Shown here one piece after another: positions 44,301-56,255 of a stretch of DNA of 60,000 nucleotides. The DNA comes from Adiantum capillus-veneris (lineage: Eukaryota > Streptophyta > Polypodiopsida > Polypodiales > Pteridaceae). The notes beneath the pieces are model-generated. The model ran no database searches. It was not told the DNA's origin and saw only the letters and a list, made by a program, of their open reading frames with translations. The stretch lies in assembly GCA_014529385.2 (NCBI GenBank), contig CM043959.1, forward strand, positions 48,243,928 through 48,303,927. The letters are read 5' to 3'. Position 1 is the first letter of the stretch, and the number at the start of each line of letters is the position of its first letter. Both the position numbers and the translations under genes were made by a program.

Positions 44301-47272
44301 TGTAAGGTTCCCAGTTTCCGAAACCTTCAAAATTGTACTAAGCTTGAAAAACTTAATGGAAAATGCTATTGCAGGACTCCAAACACTAATTATTTTGGTA
44401 TTTTTGGATTTATAAGCAGAGCTTTACTATGTCTAGAAATTTCCAGAATCTGATTCCGATAAAAACAGGAACAGTTACGGGACCTGGAAAATTACCATGA
44501 AAATTTAATTAATAACAAAAATTGAATGGTTTCATTTTAATCATTAGCAAAAGACTTCTTTACACTAAGGTTCTAGAGTTAAATAGGAAATTCCAAATTT
44601 CATCATGGAAAATCTGCAAAAATCAAACAGGCAAATTCTGGAAGGTATGGGGTGAGTATGGAAGCTGTGGAAATTGGCCAGAAGCAGTGATGGCTGAAAA
44701 ATGCGCCAGTTTTAAGCTGGGGGGCTGCTTGGACTAGTGTGAAGCTGCCAAAAGCTGCCAGATGCTCAGAAAAACCTATAAATAGGACCATTCTCTTCAT
44801 ATCTTGTCAGACTCGGAGCCTTGCTACTCTCTCTCTCATCTAGAGAGAACACTACGCAGAAATCATTAGAGTTTAATCTTTAATTGATTAATCCTAACGG
44901 TAATTAACTTAATCCTTCTTAATTAGCAAGGTTAGATTAAGATAAATTGTTAATAAATCATAGATTAGGCCTATGCATGCTCCTTAAACCTCTTTAAATT
45001 AATTAATCTCTGCTGATTATTGTATTTAAGCTTAGTAATATTAAGCTAATTAATTATCCTATCATATTATGGCTGAAATTAGCGAAATTAACCATGAATT
45101 AATGATAAATATATTAATTAAGCTTAGATTAAGATAAGGTAATTATCAGAGTTACATTAGACAGTCATTAAGCTAGGAAAATTATCCTATAATTTTCTGA
45201 GTAATTTTCCTAATTAATTATGCAGAATTACTCTGTTTTTTGAGCTATTTAAATAGGGGAAATTAGTAAATTGATTTTAATTGTTAAATTATATTTATCA
45301 GTGGTTAATTGGGTGGTAAGGAACCCGTGATCATTAGGAAAAACTCAGATAATGAATCTAGCTAGTTAATTATGCAGAATTACTCTGTTTTTTGAGCTAT
45401 TTAAATAGTGGAAATTAGTAAACTGATTTCAATTGCTATAATATATTTATCAGTGGTTAATTGGGTGCTAAGGAACCCGTGATAATTAGGAAAAACACAG
45501 ATAATGAATCTAGCTAATTAATTATGCAGAATTACTCTATTGTTTGAGCTATTTAAATAGGGGAAATTAGTAAACTGATTTTAATTGCTATAATATATTT
45601 ATCAGTAGTTAATTGGGTGCTAAATAACCCGTGATAATTAGGAAAAACACAGATAATGAATCTAGCTAATTAATTATGCAGAATTACTCTCTGTTTTGAG
45701 CTATTTAAATAGGGGAAATTAGTAAATTGATTTCAATTGCTATAATATATTTATCAGTGGTTAATTGGGTGCTAAGGAACCCGTGATAATTAGGAAAAAC
45801 ACAAATAATGAATCTAGCTAATTAATTATGCAGAATTACTCTGTTTTTTGAGCTATTTAAATAGGGGAAATTAGTAAATTGATTTCAATTGCTAAAATAT
45901 ATTTATCAGTGGTTAATTGGGTGCTAAGGAACCCGTGATAATTAGGAAAAACACAGATAATGAATCTAGCTAATTAATTATGCAGAATTACTCTGTTTTT
46001 TGAGCTATTTAAATAGGGGAAATTAGTAAAGTGATTTCAATTGCTATAATATATTTATCAGTGGTTAATTGGGTGATAAGGAACCCGTGATAATTAGGAA
46101 AAACACAGATAATGAATCTAGCTAATTAATTATGCAAAATTACTCTGTTTTTTGAGCTATTTAAATAGGGGAAATTAGTAAATTGATTTCAATCGAATCG
46201 AGAACTTTGTCAAAGGTTTATTAGACCTCAAGGAACCTGTGATAATTATACTACCTTTAGGAAATTAGTTTAATGATATATTCCAGTAAAATTACTCCAA
46301 TTTTGGGAAAAATAAAAAAGGGAAATATAGTAAAGTAAATAGAAAACGTTTGATATCAATATCAGAGAAGGAATAGACCTTGGAAAATCTATTATAATTA
46401 TCCTAACCTTAGATAAATAGTTTAGGTACATATTTTGGTCAAAAGTAACCAATTTGTATATAATGGATAAGAAAACTGAAGAAATAAAATTATCTAAGCA
46501 CCAAAGAATTAAACGAGGTCCAAAACCCTTATTTTTGGATAAACAAGGAAAAATAAATGTTATTCAACAAATCCTCTAATGGATTAAGTCTTTTTATAAG
46601 GCCGCCGAGATGGCCCCCAAGAGAACCAGGGGAAACCCATTGACGGAAGATGAAGATACTAGTAACAAACGCAACAAAGCCAATAACGACCATGAAGCAG
46701 GGCCTAGCCATAGGCCCACAGAGGAGAGTTTACAGGCACCTGGCCCACAGCAGATGGACGACCAGTCCCAGGTGGTTTTCAATTATGCTACTCATAAGCT
46801 TTTAGGATTCAATTTAAATTAAGCATTGCATACGAAGGTTTAAGAAGGAAAACACTGGCTGAAAAAGTAAGGTAACTTCCACGAAACCCACGATCAATGA
46901 GTGTAATTAGGAAAGGAATGATTGGGTTATTACTGGTTGAAATAGGAAAGAAATGTTTGACCATCCTTAAGACAACTTGTCTCAAGACACCTCTGATTCC
47001 TTGGAAATATTTTTACTCCAGGTAATGAGTAATGATGGAGATACCATCATGGAGGAGTCGATTACCTCTGCACGTGTGGAGTTTTTACCCCGTGCTTGTT
47101 TATGTTTATGGATACTACTTTAAGTTTATCCTAGAGGAACCGCCCGGTTGTATGGGCAACTGGTTTTTGGCGTATGGGCGCCCGGACTTTGGGTGAAGAC
47201 TTTTTCCACCCCGGTTATATAAATAAGGAATGGGTGTCGTTTTTCACCCTTGTATAGGTGGTCTTGAGACAA
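44301..47272 (+). repeat. 3' LTR of element D, truncated (lacks the last 593 bp)
   Basis: It aligns with 35447-38568 of the 5' LTR and stops at GACAA (47268-47272), where it joins element B sequence. It has seven copies of the 152-bp repeat instead of eight and an intact 70-codon ORF (46610-46822) with two amino-acid differences (Met to Thr, Asn to His). Confidence 0.95.
46610..46822 (+). CDS. Copy of the LTR-encoded 70-codon ORF in the truncated LTR
   Basis: It is identical to 37907-38119 except for two substitutions and keeps the strong initiation context. In a 3' LTR it would not be transcribed as a leader, so it is passively carried. Confidence 0.6.
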   Translation: MAPKRTRGNPLTEDEDTSNKRNKANNDHEAGPSHRPTEESLQAPGPQQMDDQSQVVFNYATHKLLGFNLN

Positions 47273-47306
47273 ATGATTTTCTCTTTGATGTGACTGGTGC
47301 CCTTTT
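47268..47306 (-). repeat. 39 bp of element B trapped between two LTR copies of D
   Basis: It repeats 35408-35446, including the target site (CTTTT at 47302-47306). GACAA is shared by the LTR break and this flank, so the joint shows five bases of microhomology. It marks an illegitimate recombination, or a join of two alleles during assembly. Confidence 0.95.
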
Positions 47307-50300
47307 TGTAAGGTTCCCAGTTTCCGAAACCTTCAAAATTGTACTAAGCTTGAAAAACTTAATGGAAAATGCTATTGCAGGACTCCAAACACTAATTATT
47401 TTGGTATTTTTGGATTTATAAGCAGAGCTTTACTATGTCTAGAAATTTTCAGAATCTGATTCCGATAAAAACAGGAACAGTTACGGGACCTGGAAAATTA
47501 CCATGAAAATTTAATTAATAACAAAAATTGAATGGTTTCATTTTAATCATTAGCAAAAGACTTCTTTACACTAAGGTTCTAGAGTTAAATAGGAAATTCC
47601 AAATTTCATCATGGAAAATCTGCAAAAATCAAACAGGCAAATTCTGGAAGGTATGGGGTGAGTATGGAAGCTGTGGAAATTGGCCAGAAGCAGTGATGGC
47701 TGAAAAATGCACCATTTTTAAGCTGGGGGGCTGCTTGGACTAGTGTGAAGCTGCCAAAAGCTGCCAGATGCTCAGAAAAACCTATAAATAGGACCATTCT
47801 CTTCATATCTTGTCAGACTCGGAGCCTTGCTACTCTCTCTCTCATCTAGAGAGAACACTACGCAGAAATCATTAGAGTTTAATCTTTAATTGATTAATCC
47901 TAACGGTAATTAACTTAATCCTTCTTAATTAGCAAGGTTAGATTAAGATAAATTGTTAATAAATCATAGATTAGGCCTATGCATGCTCCTTAAACCTCTT
48001 TAAATTAATTAATCTCTGCTGATTATTGTAGTTAAGCTTAGTAATATTAAGCTAATTAATTATCCTATCATATTATGGCTGAAATTAGCAAAATTAACCA
48101 TGAATTAATGATAAATATATTAATTAAGCTTAGATTAAGATAAGGTAATTATCAGAGTTACATTAGACAGTCATTAAGCTAGGAAAATTATCCTATAATT
48201 TTCTGAGTAATTTTCCTAATTAATTATGGAGAATTACTCTGTTTTTTGAGCTATTTAAATAGGGGAAATTAGTAAATTGATTTCAATTGTTATAATATAT
48301 TTATCAGTGGTTAATTGGGTGGTAAGGAACCCGTGATCATTAGGAAAAACTCAGATAATGAATCTAGCTAGTTAATTATGCAGAATTACTCTTTTTTTGA
48401 GCTATTTTAATAGGGGAAATTAGTAAAGTGATTTCAATTGCTATAATATATTTATCAGTGGTTAATTGGGTGCTAAGGAACCCGTAATAATTAGGAAAAA
48501 CACAGATAATGAATCTAGCTAATTAATTATGCAGAATTACTCTGTTTTTTGAGCTATTTAAATAGTGGAAATTAGTAAATTGATTTCAATTGCTATAATA
48601 TATTTATCAGTGGTTAATTGGGTGCTAAGGAACCCGTGATAATTAGAATAAACACAGATAATGAATCTAGATAATTAATTATGCAGAATTACTCTATTGT
48701 TTGAGCTATTTAAATAGGGGAAATTAGTAAATTGATTTTAATTGCTATAATATATTTATCAGTAGTTAATTGGGTGCTAAATAACCCGTGATAATTAGGA
48801 AAAACACAGATAATGAATCTAGCTAATTAATTATGCAGAATTACTCTGTGTTTTGAGCTATTTAAATAGGGGAAATTAGTAAATTGATTTCAATTGCTAT
48901 AATATATTTATCAGTGGTTAATTGGGTGCTAAGGAACCCGTGATAATTAGGAAAAACACAAATAATGAATCTAGCTAATTAATTATGCAGAATTACTCTA
49001 TTTTTTGAGCTATTTAAATAGGGGAAATTAGTAAATTGATTTCAATTGCTAAAATATATTTATCAGTGGTTAATTGGGTGCTAAGGAACCCGTGATAATT
49101 AGGAAAAACACAGATAATGAATCTAGCTAATTAATTATGCAGAATTACTCTATTTTTTGAGCTATTTAAATAGGGAAAATTAGTAAAGTGATTTCAATTG
49201 CTATAATATATTTATCAGTGGTTAATTGGGTGCTAAGGAACCCGTGATAATTAGGAAAAACACAGATAATGAATCTAGCTAATTAATTATGCAAAATTAC
49301 TCTGTTTTTTGAGCTTTTTAAATAGGGGAAATTAGTAAATTGATTTCAATCGAATCGAGAACTTTGTAAAAGGTTTATTAGACCTCAAGGAACCTGTGAT
49401 AATTATGCTACCTTTAGGAAATTAGTTTAATGATATATTCCAGTAAAATTACTCCAATTTTGGGAAAAATAAAAAAGGGAAATATAGTAAAGTAAATAGA
49501 AAACCTTTGATATCAATATCAGAGAAGGAATAGACCTTGGAAAATCTATTATAATTATCCTAACCTTAGATAAATAGTTTAGGTACATATTTTGGTCAAA
49601 AGTAACCAATTTGTATATAATGGATAAGAAAACTGAAGAAATAAAATTATCTAAGCACCAAAGAATTAAACGAGGTCCAAAACCCTTATTTTTGGATAAA
49701 CAAGGAAAAATAAATGTTATTCAACAAATCCTCTAATGGATTAAGTCTTTTTATAAGGCCGCCGAAATGGCCCCCAAGAGAACCAGGGGAAACCCATTGA
49801 TGGAAGATGAAGATACTAGTAACAAACGCAACAAAGCCAATAATGACCATGAAGCAGGGCCTAGCCATAGGCCCACAGAGGAGAGTTTACAGGCACCTGG
49901 CCCACAGCAGATGGACGACCAGTCCCAGGTGGTTTTCAATTATGCTACTAATAAGCTTTTAGGATTCAATTTAAATTAAGCATTGCATACGAAGGTTTAA
50001 GAAGGAAAACACTGGCTGAAAAAGTAAGGTAACTTCCACGAAACCCACGATCAATGAGTGTAATTAGGAAAGGAATGATTGGGTTATTACTGGTTGAAAT
50101 AGGAAAGAAATGTTTGACCATCCTTAAGACAACTTGTCTCAAGACACCTCTGATTCCTTGGAAATATTTTTACTCCAGGTAATGAGTAATGATGGAGATA
50201 CCATCATGGAGGAGTCGGTTACCTCTGCACGTGTGGAGTTTTTACCCCGTGCTTGTTTATGTTTATGGATACTACTTTAAGTTTATCCTAGAGGAACCGC

Positions 50301-51021
50301 CCGGTTGTATGGGCAACTGGTTTTTGGCGTATGGGCGCCCGGACTTTGGGTGAAGACTTTTTCCACCCCGGTTATATAAATAAGGAATGGGTGTCGTTTT
50401 TCACCCTTGTATAGGTGGTCTTGAGACAAGTTAGTACTGGTCAGTGATACTTTAAAATGACAGTACCTTGTCTTAAGTATAAAGATGTCTGTTTTCTGAA
50501 AGAATGCTTTCAATGCTGTCTTCAAGGAATTACTGTGATGGAACATTAAAAGAAACCATTATTTTAAATGTTTAAAACAATGTGATAGTAAGATAAAAAA
50601 AAAATCATGTGTGAGTGCGGGGTGGTAAGTGGGGATTGACTCAGGTTGTCAATCATGGACGGGTGAACCTGATTAGTCAGGTAACTATCCATTCCCGCGC
50701 ACTAAAACGTGTAGAAACTTCACTTGGATGAGGAATCCACCAACGGCTGTGCCCTCACATATGTTAGAGGGAAAAAAGCGTTGGTTAAGGAGACCTTAAT
50801 CTAAAGGATGAAGATTTAGGGCCGGAAATGTTGTTTTGGGTCCCGTTTCCATTGCGAGACAGGACTAGGTCTCTTCTAGGGCTATGAACCTAAACCATTG
50901 CCAATGGTAAGGGGGAATTCCCTGGAATTTTTCTTGTTAAGGACTTCGACTTTAGTAGGCCTAGAGACCCGTCAACGGTTCCATCCCGCTTTTGGGTGTC
51001 GGCGGGTTTGGAGACCTTACA
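47307..51021 (+). repeat. Complete extra LTR copy of element D (3715 bp)
   Basis: It is flanked on both sides by CTTTT (47302-47306 and 51022-51026), as a solo LTR would be. It has eight 152-bp repeats, the 70-codon ORF (49767-49979, same protein as in the 5' LTR) and ends GAGACCTTACA. It is nearly identical to 35447-39161. Confidence 0.95.
49767..49979 (+). CDS. Third copy of the LTR-encoded 70-codon ORF
   Basis: It encodes the same protein as 37907-38119 and sits in the complete extra LTR. Here the LTR is followed by element B, not by a primer-binding site or gag, so it could only give the short protein. Confidence 0.6.
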   Translation: MAPKRTRGNPLMEDEDTSNKRNKANNDHEAGPSHRPTEESLQAPGPQQMDDQSQVVFNYATNKLLGFNLN

Positions 51022-51026
51022 CTTTT

Positions 51027-52320
51027 TCACAACTATAGTAAAATCAAATGCTAGAAGAATGATGAACCATCTCACTATTCTTTCTGTGTTGCATGGGTTG
51101 CTGACCAAGTACAATAAGGCTTGGTGGTTCACAAAGAATACAAATTTGTTGGCTAATAGGTAATGTCTATACTTTTTCACGGCATAGATCATTCCTAGTC
51201 CTTCTCTTTCGATGGTGGTGTAGTTTTTCTCTACCATACTCAACTTTTCGCTAGCATAAGGAATAGGAAAATAAAATTTGTCGTCTCTTGGTTGAGCTAG
51301 TATACACCCAATGGCAAAATTGGAAGGATCTACATGTATGTGAAATATCTTATTCCAATCTGGTGCTTTCAATATTCGAGTTGAAGTGAGATTTTTCTTA
51401 AGCTTCATGAAGGATTCTTCACACTCATCAATCCATTCAAAGTGTGTAATCAACTTGTACATGGGTTTTGCAATTATAGCGTACATGTAAATGAACCGTC
51501 TGTAATATCCACAATGTCCCATGAAGGCTTGAACCCCTTTGATTGTTGTCAGTCTAGCCAAATCAACAATAACATGAATTTTATCCACATCAGTATAGCT
51601 ATGCCATCTTTAGACACTATATGTTCAATAATTTTTTCTTGTATACCCATAAATGTGCACTTTTCAGGATTTAAGCAAATCCTACAAAGTCTACATTTTT
51701 TGAATACCTTTTTGAGGTGCTCAAAATGATCAGCCCGGATTGATGAATGTACACATAGATCATCCATATATACTTCCAAGAAATTTCAAAGATATTCTTT
51801 AAAATCATGGCTCATTAATCTTTGAAAGGTGGCAGGAGCATTAGTTAACCCAAAAGGTGTAACCCGATAGGCAAAAATACCCCATTCAGTTGCAAAAGCA
51901 GTTTTATGCTGGTCTTTGGGGTCAACCAAAAGTTGATTGTATCCCAAAAATCCATCAAGGAAGCTGTAAGATTCTTTTCCTACAACTTGTTCTAAAACAT
52001 GCTCAGTGATTGGAAGAGGAAAGTTGTCTCTAATGGTAGTTGCATTCACTTTCTTGAGATTGACACACACTCGTAATTTTCCATTTTTGTTGGGTACTAC
52101 CACAATTGGAGACACCCAATCTCGTGTTCAATTTCATAAATGAATTCGGATTCCTTTAGCTTTTCTATCTCTTCTTTGATCTTCTTGGCAAATATTTCAT
52201 TATATGTGTATGGCCTTTGTCTACTTGATTTCACATCATCTCTCATGGATATCGTATGTTGATAGATTTCTGGATCAACACCCTTGAGATCCTTATAAGA
52301 CGAAGAAAAATATATCTCAG
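51027..52320 (-). pseudogene. Reverse transcriptase and RNase H of element B
   Basis: It reads RT N-terminus (GVDPEIYQHTISMRDDVKSS, NEIFAKKIKEEIEKLKE), then [47 protein letters not shown] and the catalytic YMDDLCVH (about 51770-51747). RNase H follows with DPSNFAIGCILAQ, IPYASEKLSMVEKNY and FDFTIVVKK, where D interrupts it. Style (YMDD, EWGIFAY, FLDGFLGYNQ) is that of OTA elements, unlike D and E, which have FFDD. Frameshifts near 52115, 51785 and 51600 break the frame. Confidence 0.9.
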
Positions 52321-53189
52321 TATTCTTTCAGTAATCTGAACAAAAGCTCTTCTGCTTCTTCCATCAGGTCATTTGCAATGTAGGCAGGTCTAGGCTCCTC
52401 TCCTGGTTCGCTTAGATCTATCTTTTTTGCGTTTTTAGGTCCTTCATAGGACTCACCCTATTTTTGTAGTGCCCTGATAGGTTGTTCAACTATGATTTTT
52501 CAATCTTGGAGAGTATAATTCTTGTAATGGGATGGAACACTCATTACATCTTTACCTTTCTCCTCAGTGGTGTCCATTTCAGTTGTATATATCTCCATTA
52601 GAGCTTTTTTCCAACTATTGATATTTCTTTCTCCGTTCTACTCTTGTCATGGTTGAATTTTTATCATGGTATTTAAGGTTTTCTTGAGTTTCCTTTCTCT
52701 TTTTTCTCAATGTTTTTGACATTCCCTGTTTTTTGTTTAAAGGATATCTACCAGTGATTTTGTCCTTCACAATCATGAGCATCTATCTGCATCAAAAACT
52801 GTGTTCTACTGGAGACTGATGGCATAGGTTTAGCTTTCAGGTTTCTCGTGTCTCTTTTTCTTCTATACCATTTCTGTCTTCTCGGTTTCTAGTTTGGAAA
52901 GTCTAAAAACTTTTCCTCCTCTCCTTTCATGAGTAGTTTAGCTCTCATATGTTCTTTTTTTGACCCCGAATCATCTGAGGTAGCTAAATGTTCTCCTAGA
53001 TCATATGTTGCATCATAATAGAGGTCTAAAAAGACTTGTTGAGATTTCATCAAGTCCTTGGATTTTGGAATTTTGTCTTCAATGTGAAGGGCTGAGATCA
53101 TTTGTACGGGAATTATGTCATAGCCTTCCTCATTGAAAATTGAGTAGGCACAGACGTATTTACATATACATCCATTCTTGCTAAAATTT
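52321..53189 (-). pseudogene. Degraded protease-RT linker of element B
   Basis: Short acidic and charged fragments, for example KSQQVFLDLYYDATYDLGEH at about 53050-52990, separated by stops. It matches the position of the variable linker between protease and RT. Some pyrimidine-rich stretches (52620-52880) give Lys/Glu-rich minus-strand reading. No domain is recognised. Confidence 0.5.
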
Positions 53190-53960
53190 GAGTCTACTCA
53201 AATGGCTCAAACAAATGCTCTGAAAAGAGTTCAGGTACATAGGCTTCATCTATGCAATCCCTTTCTAAGATACATTCTTCTCTTTTTAAGCTTCCATTTT
53301 TTGAGGCTCCGCACATCCAAATAGGTGTGTCTTTGTTTAACCAAGATGGAAACTTAGTTTCAACAGAAGAAACTGAATCAAATTCTTGTATGGGTGTTTT
53401 CATGACATATCTATAAGTGTGATCTTTTAGATTAACCCTTGTTATTGATCCCACTTGCTTCAAGTATAGATAATTGCTTCCCCAATCTTGGATGAGTTGT
53501 ACTTGTCGCATGAAAGGTCTTTCCAATATGATTTTGTAATTGAGTTTCTTTCCAAAGTCTACTATGGCAAAAGTCCATGTAGAATACAAGAAACTGAATC
53601 AAATTCTTGTAAGGGTGTTTTCATGACATATCTATAAGTGTGATCTTTTAGATTAACCCTTGTTATTGATCCCACTTGCTTCAAGTATAGATAATTGCTT
53701 CCCAAATCTTGGATGAGTTGTACTTGTCGCATGAAAGGTCTTTCCAATATGATTTTGTAATTGAGTTTCTTTCCAAAGTCTACTATCCCACACGAATTAA
53801 CTATCACTTTTTCAAGCAGACTTAAGGGTCGTTCAATGTGTCCATCAGCCAATTGAAATTTTATTCAATTTTTTCTAATGGCTGGTCGTCCCCATGATTT
53901 TCATACTGCTTTCATAGCTATGGCTATTCCTGCCCCACTATCCAGTATTGCCATGGTTTC
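53190..53960 (-). pseudogene. Canonical aspartic protease of element B, between gag and RT
   Basis: The active-site motif is intact, AILDSGAGIAIAMKAV (Asp-Ser-Gly at about 53942-53934), followed by a stop. Downstream come ADGHIERPLSLLEKVIV and ILERPFMRQVQLIQD, the second signature, where Gly of ILGRPF is replaced by Glu. The region after it is present twice through a 221-bp tandem duplication. Protease of this kind cleaves the Gag-Pol precursor. Its presence here makes the post-integrase domain at 21690-22144 a second one. Confidence 0.88.
53370..53787 (-). repeat. Tandem duplication of about 221 bp in the protease region of B
   Basis: AACTGAATCAAATTCTTGTA starts at about 53371 and again at 53592. 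The two copies, each near 200 bp of close match, differ at only a few bases. The duplicated part includes ILERPFMRQVQ and VNLKDHTYRYVMKTP. It shifts frame (221 is not a multiple of three), so it postdates loss of function. Confidence 0.9.
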
Positions 53961-55130
53961 TATGTCATTATATTTCACTGGAAGGGTTGTGTCTCCTTAT
54001 TTCCTTTCGTAGTATTCTCTAATTTTTTTTCATGGGAACAAATTTTATCTCTTTGTTATCCAATTCGTGTTTCAATTTTCCCAAAAAAATTGTGATTAGC
54101 CCTGTTATTCCCACCTTCTCTAGAGTTTTTTGTAGATCATTCCATAAATATGGTCTGATTTTTAGCAGTTCTCCTAAATTAGGAGTGCATTGGATGGGTG
54201 TAGACATGATTGAATGAATGTTGTCTACCTCTAGGCTCTGTTTTGCTCTCTTTAGCTGAGTGGTTTTACACATTATAGATTCATCTTTGTTATCTCCAAG
54301 TAAGAGGGTAATGTTTTCAAAGTCAATAATTTAGACATTCCTGAAGCTTCAGATCTGCAATCCCCATACAATGATTGTACTTCCATGTCCATATCAGGAG
54401 GTAGGTTGTCTAATCAAACTTCCTCTATAGGAGCTGACTTCAGAGTCGGGCTCCCATCATTAATCTCTCTAAATTTTTCCCATAAGTGTTCTGGCTAGTC
54501 TTCTTCTACAAATGGAATTTCGTCTTAGACATCTTTGTTGTCTGGCACTATAAGTTCTGGCTCTTTTGTTTTAAGGTGGGGATCTACCACCACTTCGGAT
54601 TTTTCTTTACTAGTTTCTACCACAAGCTCTTTAAGTTTTGCCGTACTCTCGAGCTTGGGTTTTTGTTTTTCCATCATCTCTTGAGTAATTCTTACCAAAT
54701 TTTGATAAGGTTCAAGCTTAGCTGCTTCCATGCCTGGAGAAGGATAGTTTTTCCATTTGTTTTCCATGTTTTGTCCTGCATTAAGTCTCGCTTGGTAAGC
54801 TTCCAGGGCTGCATTAATTGGCTCAAAAATTTTGTCAACCAAAATTGATCCTCTAGATTTCACGGTGGTTTCCTTGATTTTGCTTCCAGTTTCTTTCAGC
54901 TTTTCCTGGAATAGTTTCTTTGCTTTCTCCTCGATTTCATTCCTTTGTTTCTGTTTTTTCATCTCATACCTTTGGTTTCTGCTTCTCTTGGTCTTTTGAG
55001 AGGAAATTTTTGTATTCTTTGAATCATTAGAGGAGTTATGTTTCTTTTTCTTAGCCTGGGATGTGGTGATTACCTTGATTGGAACAATCAGTTTACTCTC
55101 TGATGAGCTATTAGGTATCATTTAGACTAT
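53961..55130 (-). pseudogene. Charged gag-protease linker region of element B
   Basis: A 198-codon open stretch (55121-54525) starts MIPNSSSESKL, is rich in Lys and Glu, and has a helical coiled-coil-like segment (RYEMKKQKQRNEIEEKAKKL) and VDKIFEPINAALEAYQARLN. A second stretch (54273-54019) has IRPYLWNDLQKTLEKVGITG and leads toward the protease. Such long linkers are common in OTA elements of low sequence conservation. Function is unknown. Confidence 0.6.
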
Positions 55131-56255
55131 GTTCACTATTGTTTTACCCTTGTTTAAAGGACTTTTTGGACAATCTTCCGAGAAGTGTCCTTCCTTTTTG
55201 CAACATTGTATGCAATAAGCTTCAATTGGCTTAAGGTTCTTGTCAGGCTCTGGGCATTAGTTTTTCTAATCATCATCTGCACCATAGTTATGACAGTTTC
55301 CAGTCTTTGGCTTAACCATAGGTCTTACCATAGGAGGTCTAACACCTTGATTAGCTACATAGTACCTTGGTGCAATATTTGGTGTAGTATAAGTCACAAG
55401 TTCTTCCATTGGTGGTGGATGTGAATTATACCAATCTCCTTCTACCATTACGATAGATGGACTAGGCTCAGCATAGGGTGTAATAGGCACTAGTTCTTGT
55501 TCATCTATGACTCCCTCTAAATGCATGTACTTTATAGGCACTGCATTATGTCTAGGATATGGAGGTTGTTGACCCAACACGGGTTGAGGTATTTCCATAC
55601 CCATCGGCATTCTTTGAGCTGGGGCCATATTAGGCTGATATTTGTACATGGGTTGTTCTTGTGGCCTCATAGGCACATACTAAATATTTCCATCATACTT
55701 TGGTGAGTAATAGCACTCATGGGTCTCGTGGTTGATCCATTTACGCTCGATTGCACACCATTTTTGCATCCTAATTGGTTGTCCCTGTTGAGGAATCCCT
55801 TGTCGTGGAATAATTTCTGGTCCTTGTCCCAATATCCAATCCCTTATGGAGAACCCTTGATATTTGGTTTGTTCCACCTCTTTAGGAGTCATCATAACAA
55901 AGTTATTGTTATAACACTCCCTAAACATGTAGAACGGTAGATCTGATGCACCCTTGTCTTTGATTTTGAAGATATAGATGATCTTCATGGGTGTTAGTTG
56001 TCCTGATTTAGCATGAGAAGTCCATAGAAGATCTTTGACATTTCTATCCTCCCAACAATAGAGTCTGATCCTAGGATTGTCTATGCTAAGCCATTTCAAA
56101 GGCTTCAAATCAACTTGATTGTATCCCTTGAATTCTAAAGTCGGTGGTCCTTCTTTTTTTGCCATATTTGGAAATATGGTATTTACCTCTAATTCCCATT
56201 TGTCTATTACATCAGGGTTTTCAACTTGTAAATATTGAGTTTTGTTTCTATCCAT
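55131..56255 (-). pseudogene. Gag of element B, C-terminal part with degraded zinc knuckles
   Basis: After insertion G the frame resumes at 56255 with MDRNKTQYLQVENPDV and runs to 55680, with LKWLSIDNPRIRLYCWEDRN and REGCYNN-like sequence (RECYNNNFVMMTPKEVE). A Pro/Met-rich segment follows (55676-55266). Two decayed knuckles end it: NCHNYGADDD and CIQCCKKEGHFSEDC, the latter with one residue more than the CX2CX4HX4C pattern. Stops occur near 55679 and 55260. It would be the particle-forming protein. Confidence 0.7.

Larger units (their letters stand above)
35447..47272 (+). mobile_element. Element D: young chromodomain Ty3/Gypsy element with 3.7-kb LTRs, 3' LTR truncated
   Basis: Components: 5' LTR 35447-39161, primer-binding site, gag and pol in one frame with one UAG between, polypurine tract, and 3' LTR from 44301 cut short at 47272. 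A complete LTR copy (47307-51021) follows after 39 bp of element B. The pol is uninterrupted and the LTRs are nearly identical, so insertion was recent. It lies in the RNase H/integrase linker of B, in opposite orientation, with CTTTT target duplication at 51022-51026 (CTTTC on the far left, 35442-35446). Confidence 0.93.

Noticed and set aside
50890-51026. Extension of the RNase H frame of B into the D LTR
   Set aside because: The target duplication at 51022-51026 shows the real sequence is interrupted there; further codons are read-through of the LTR.
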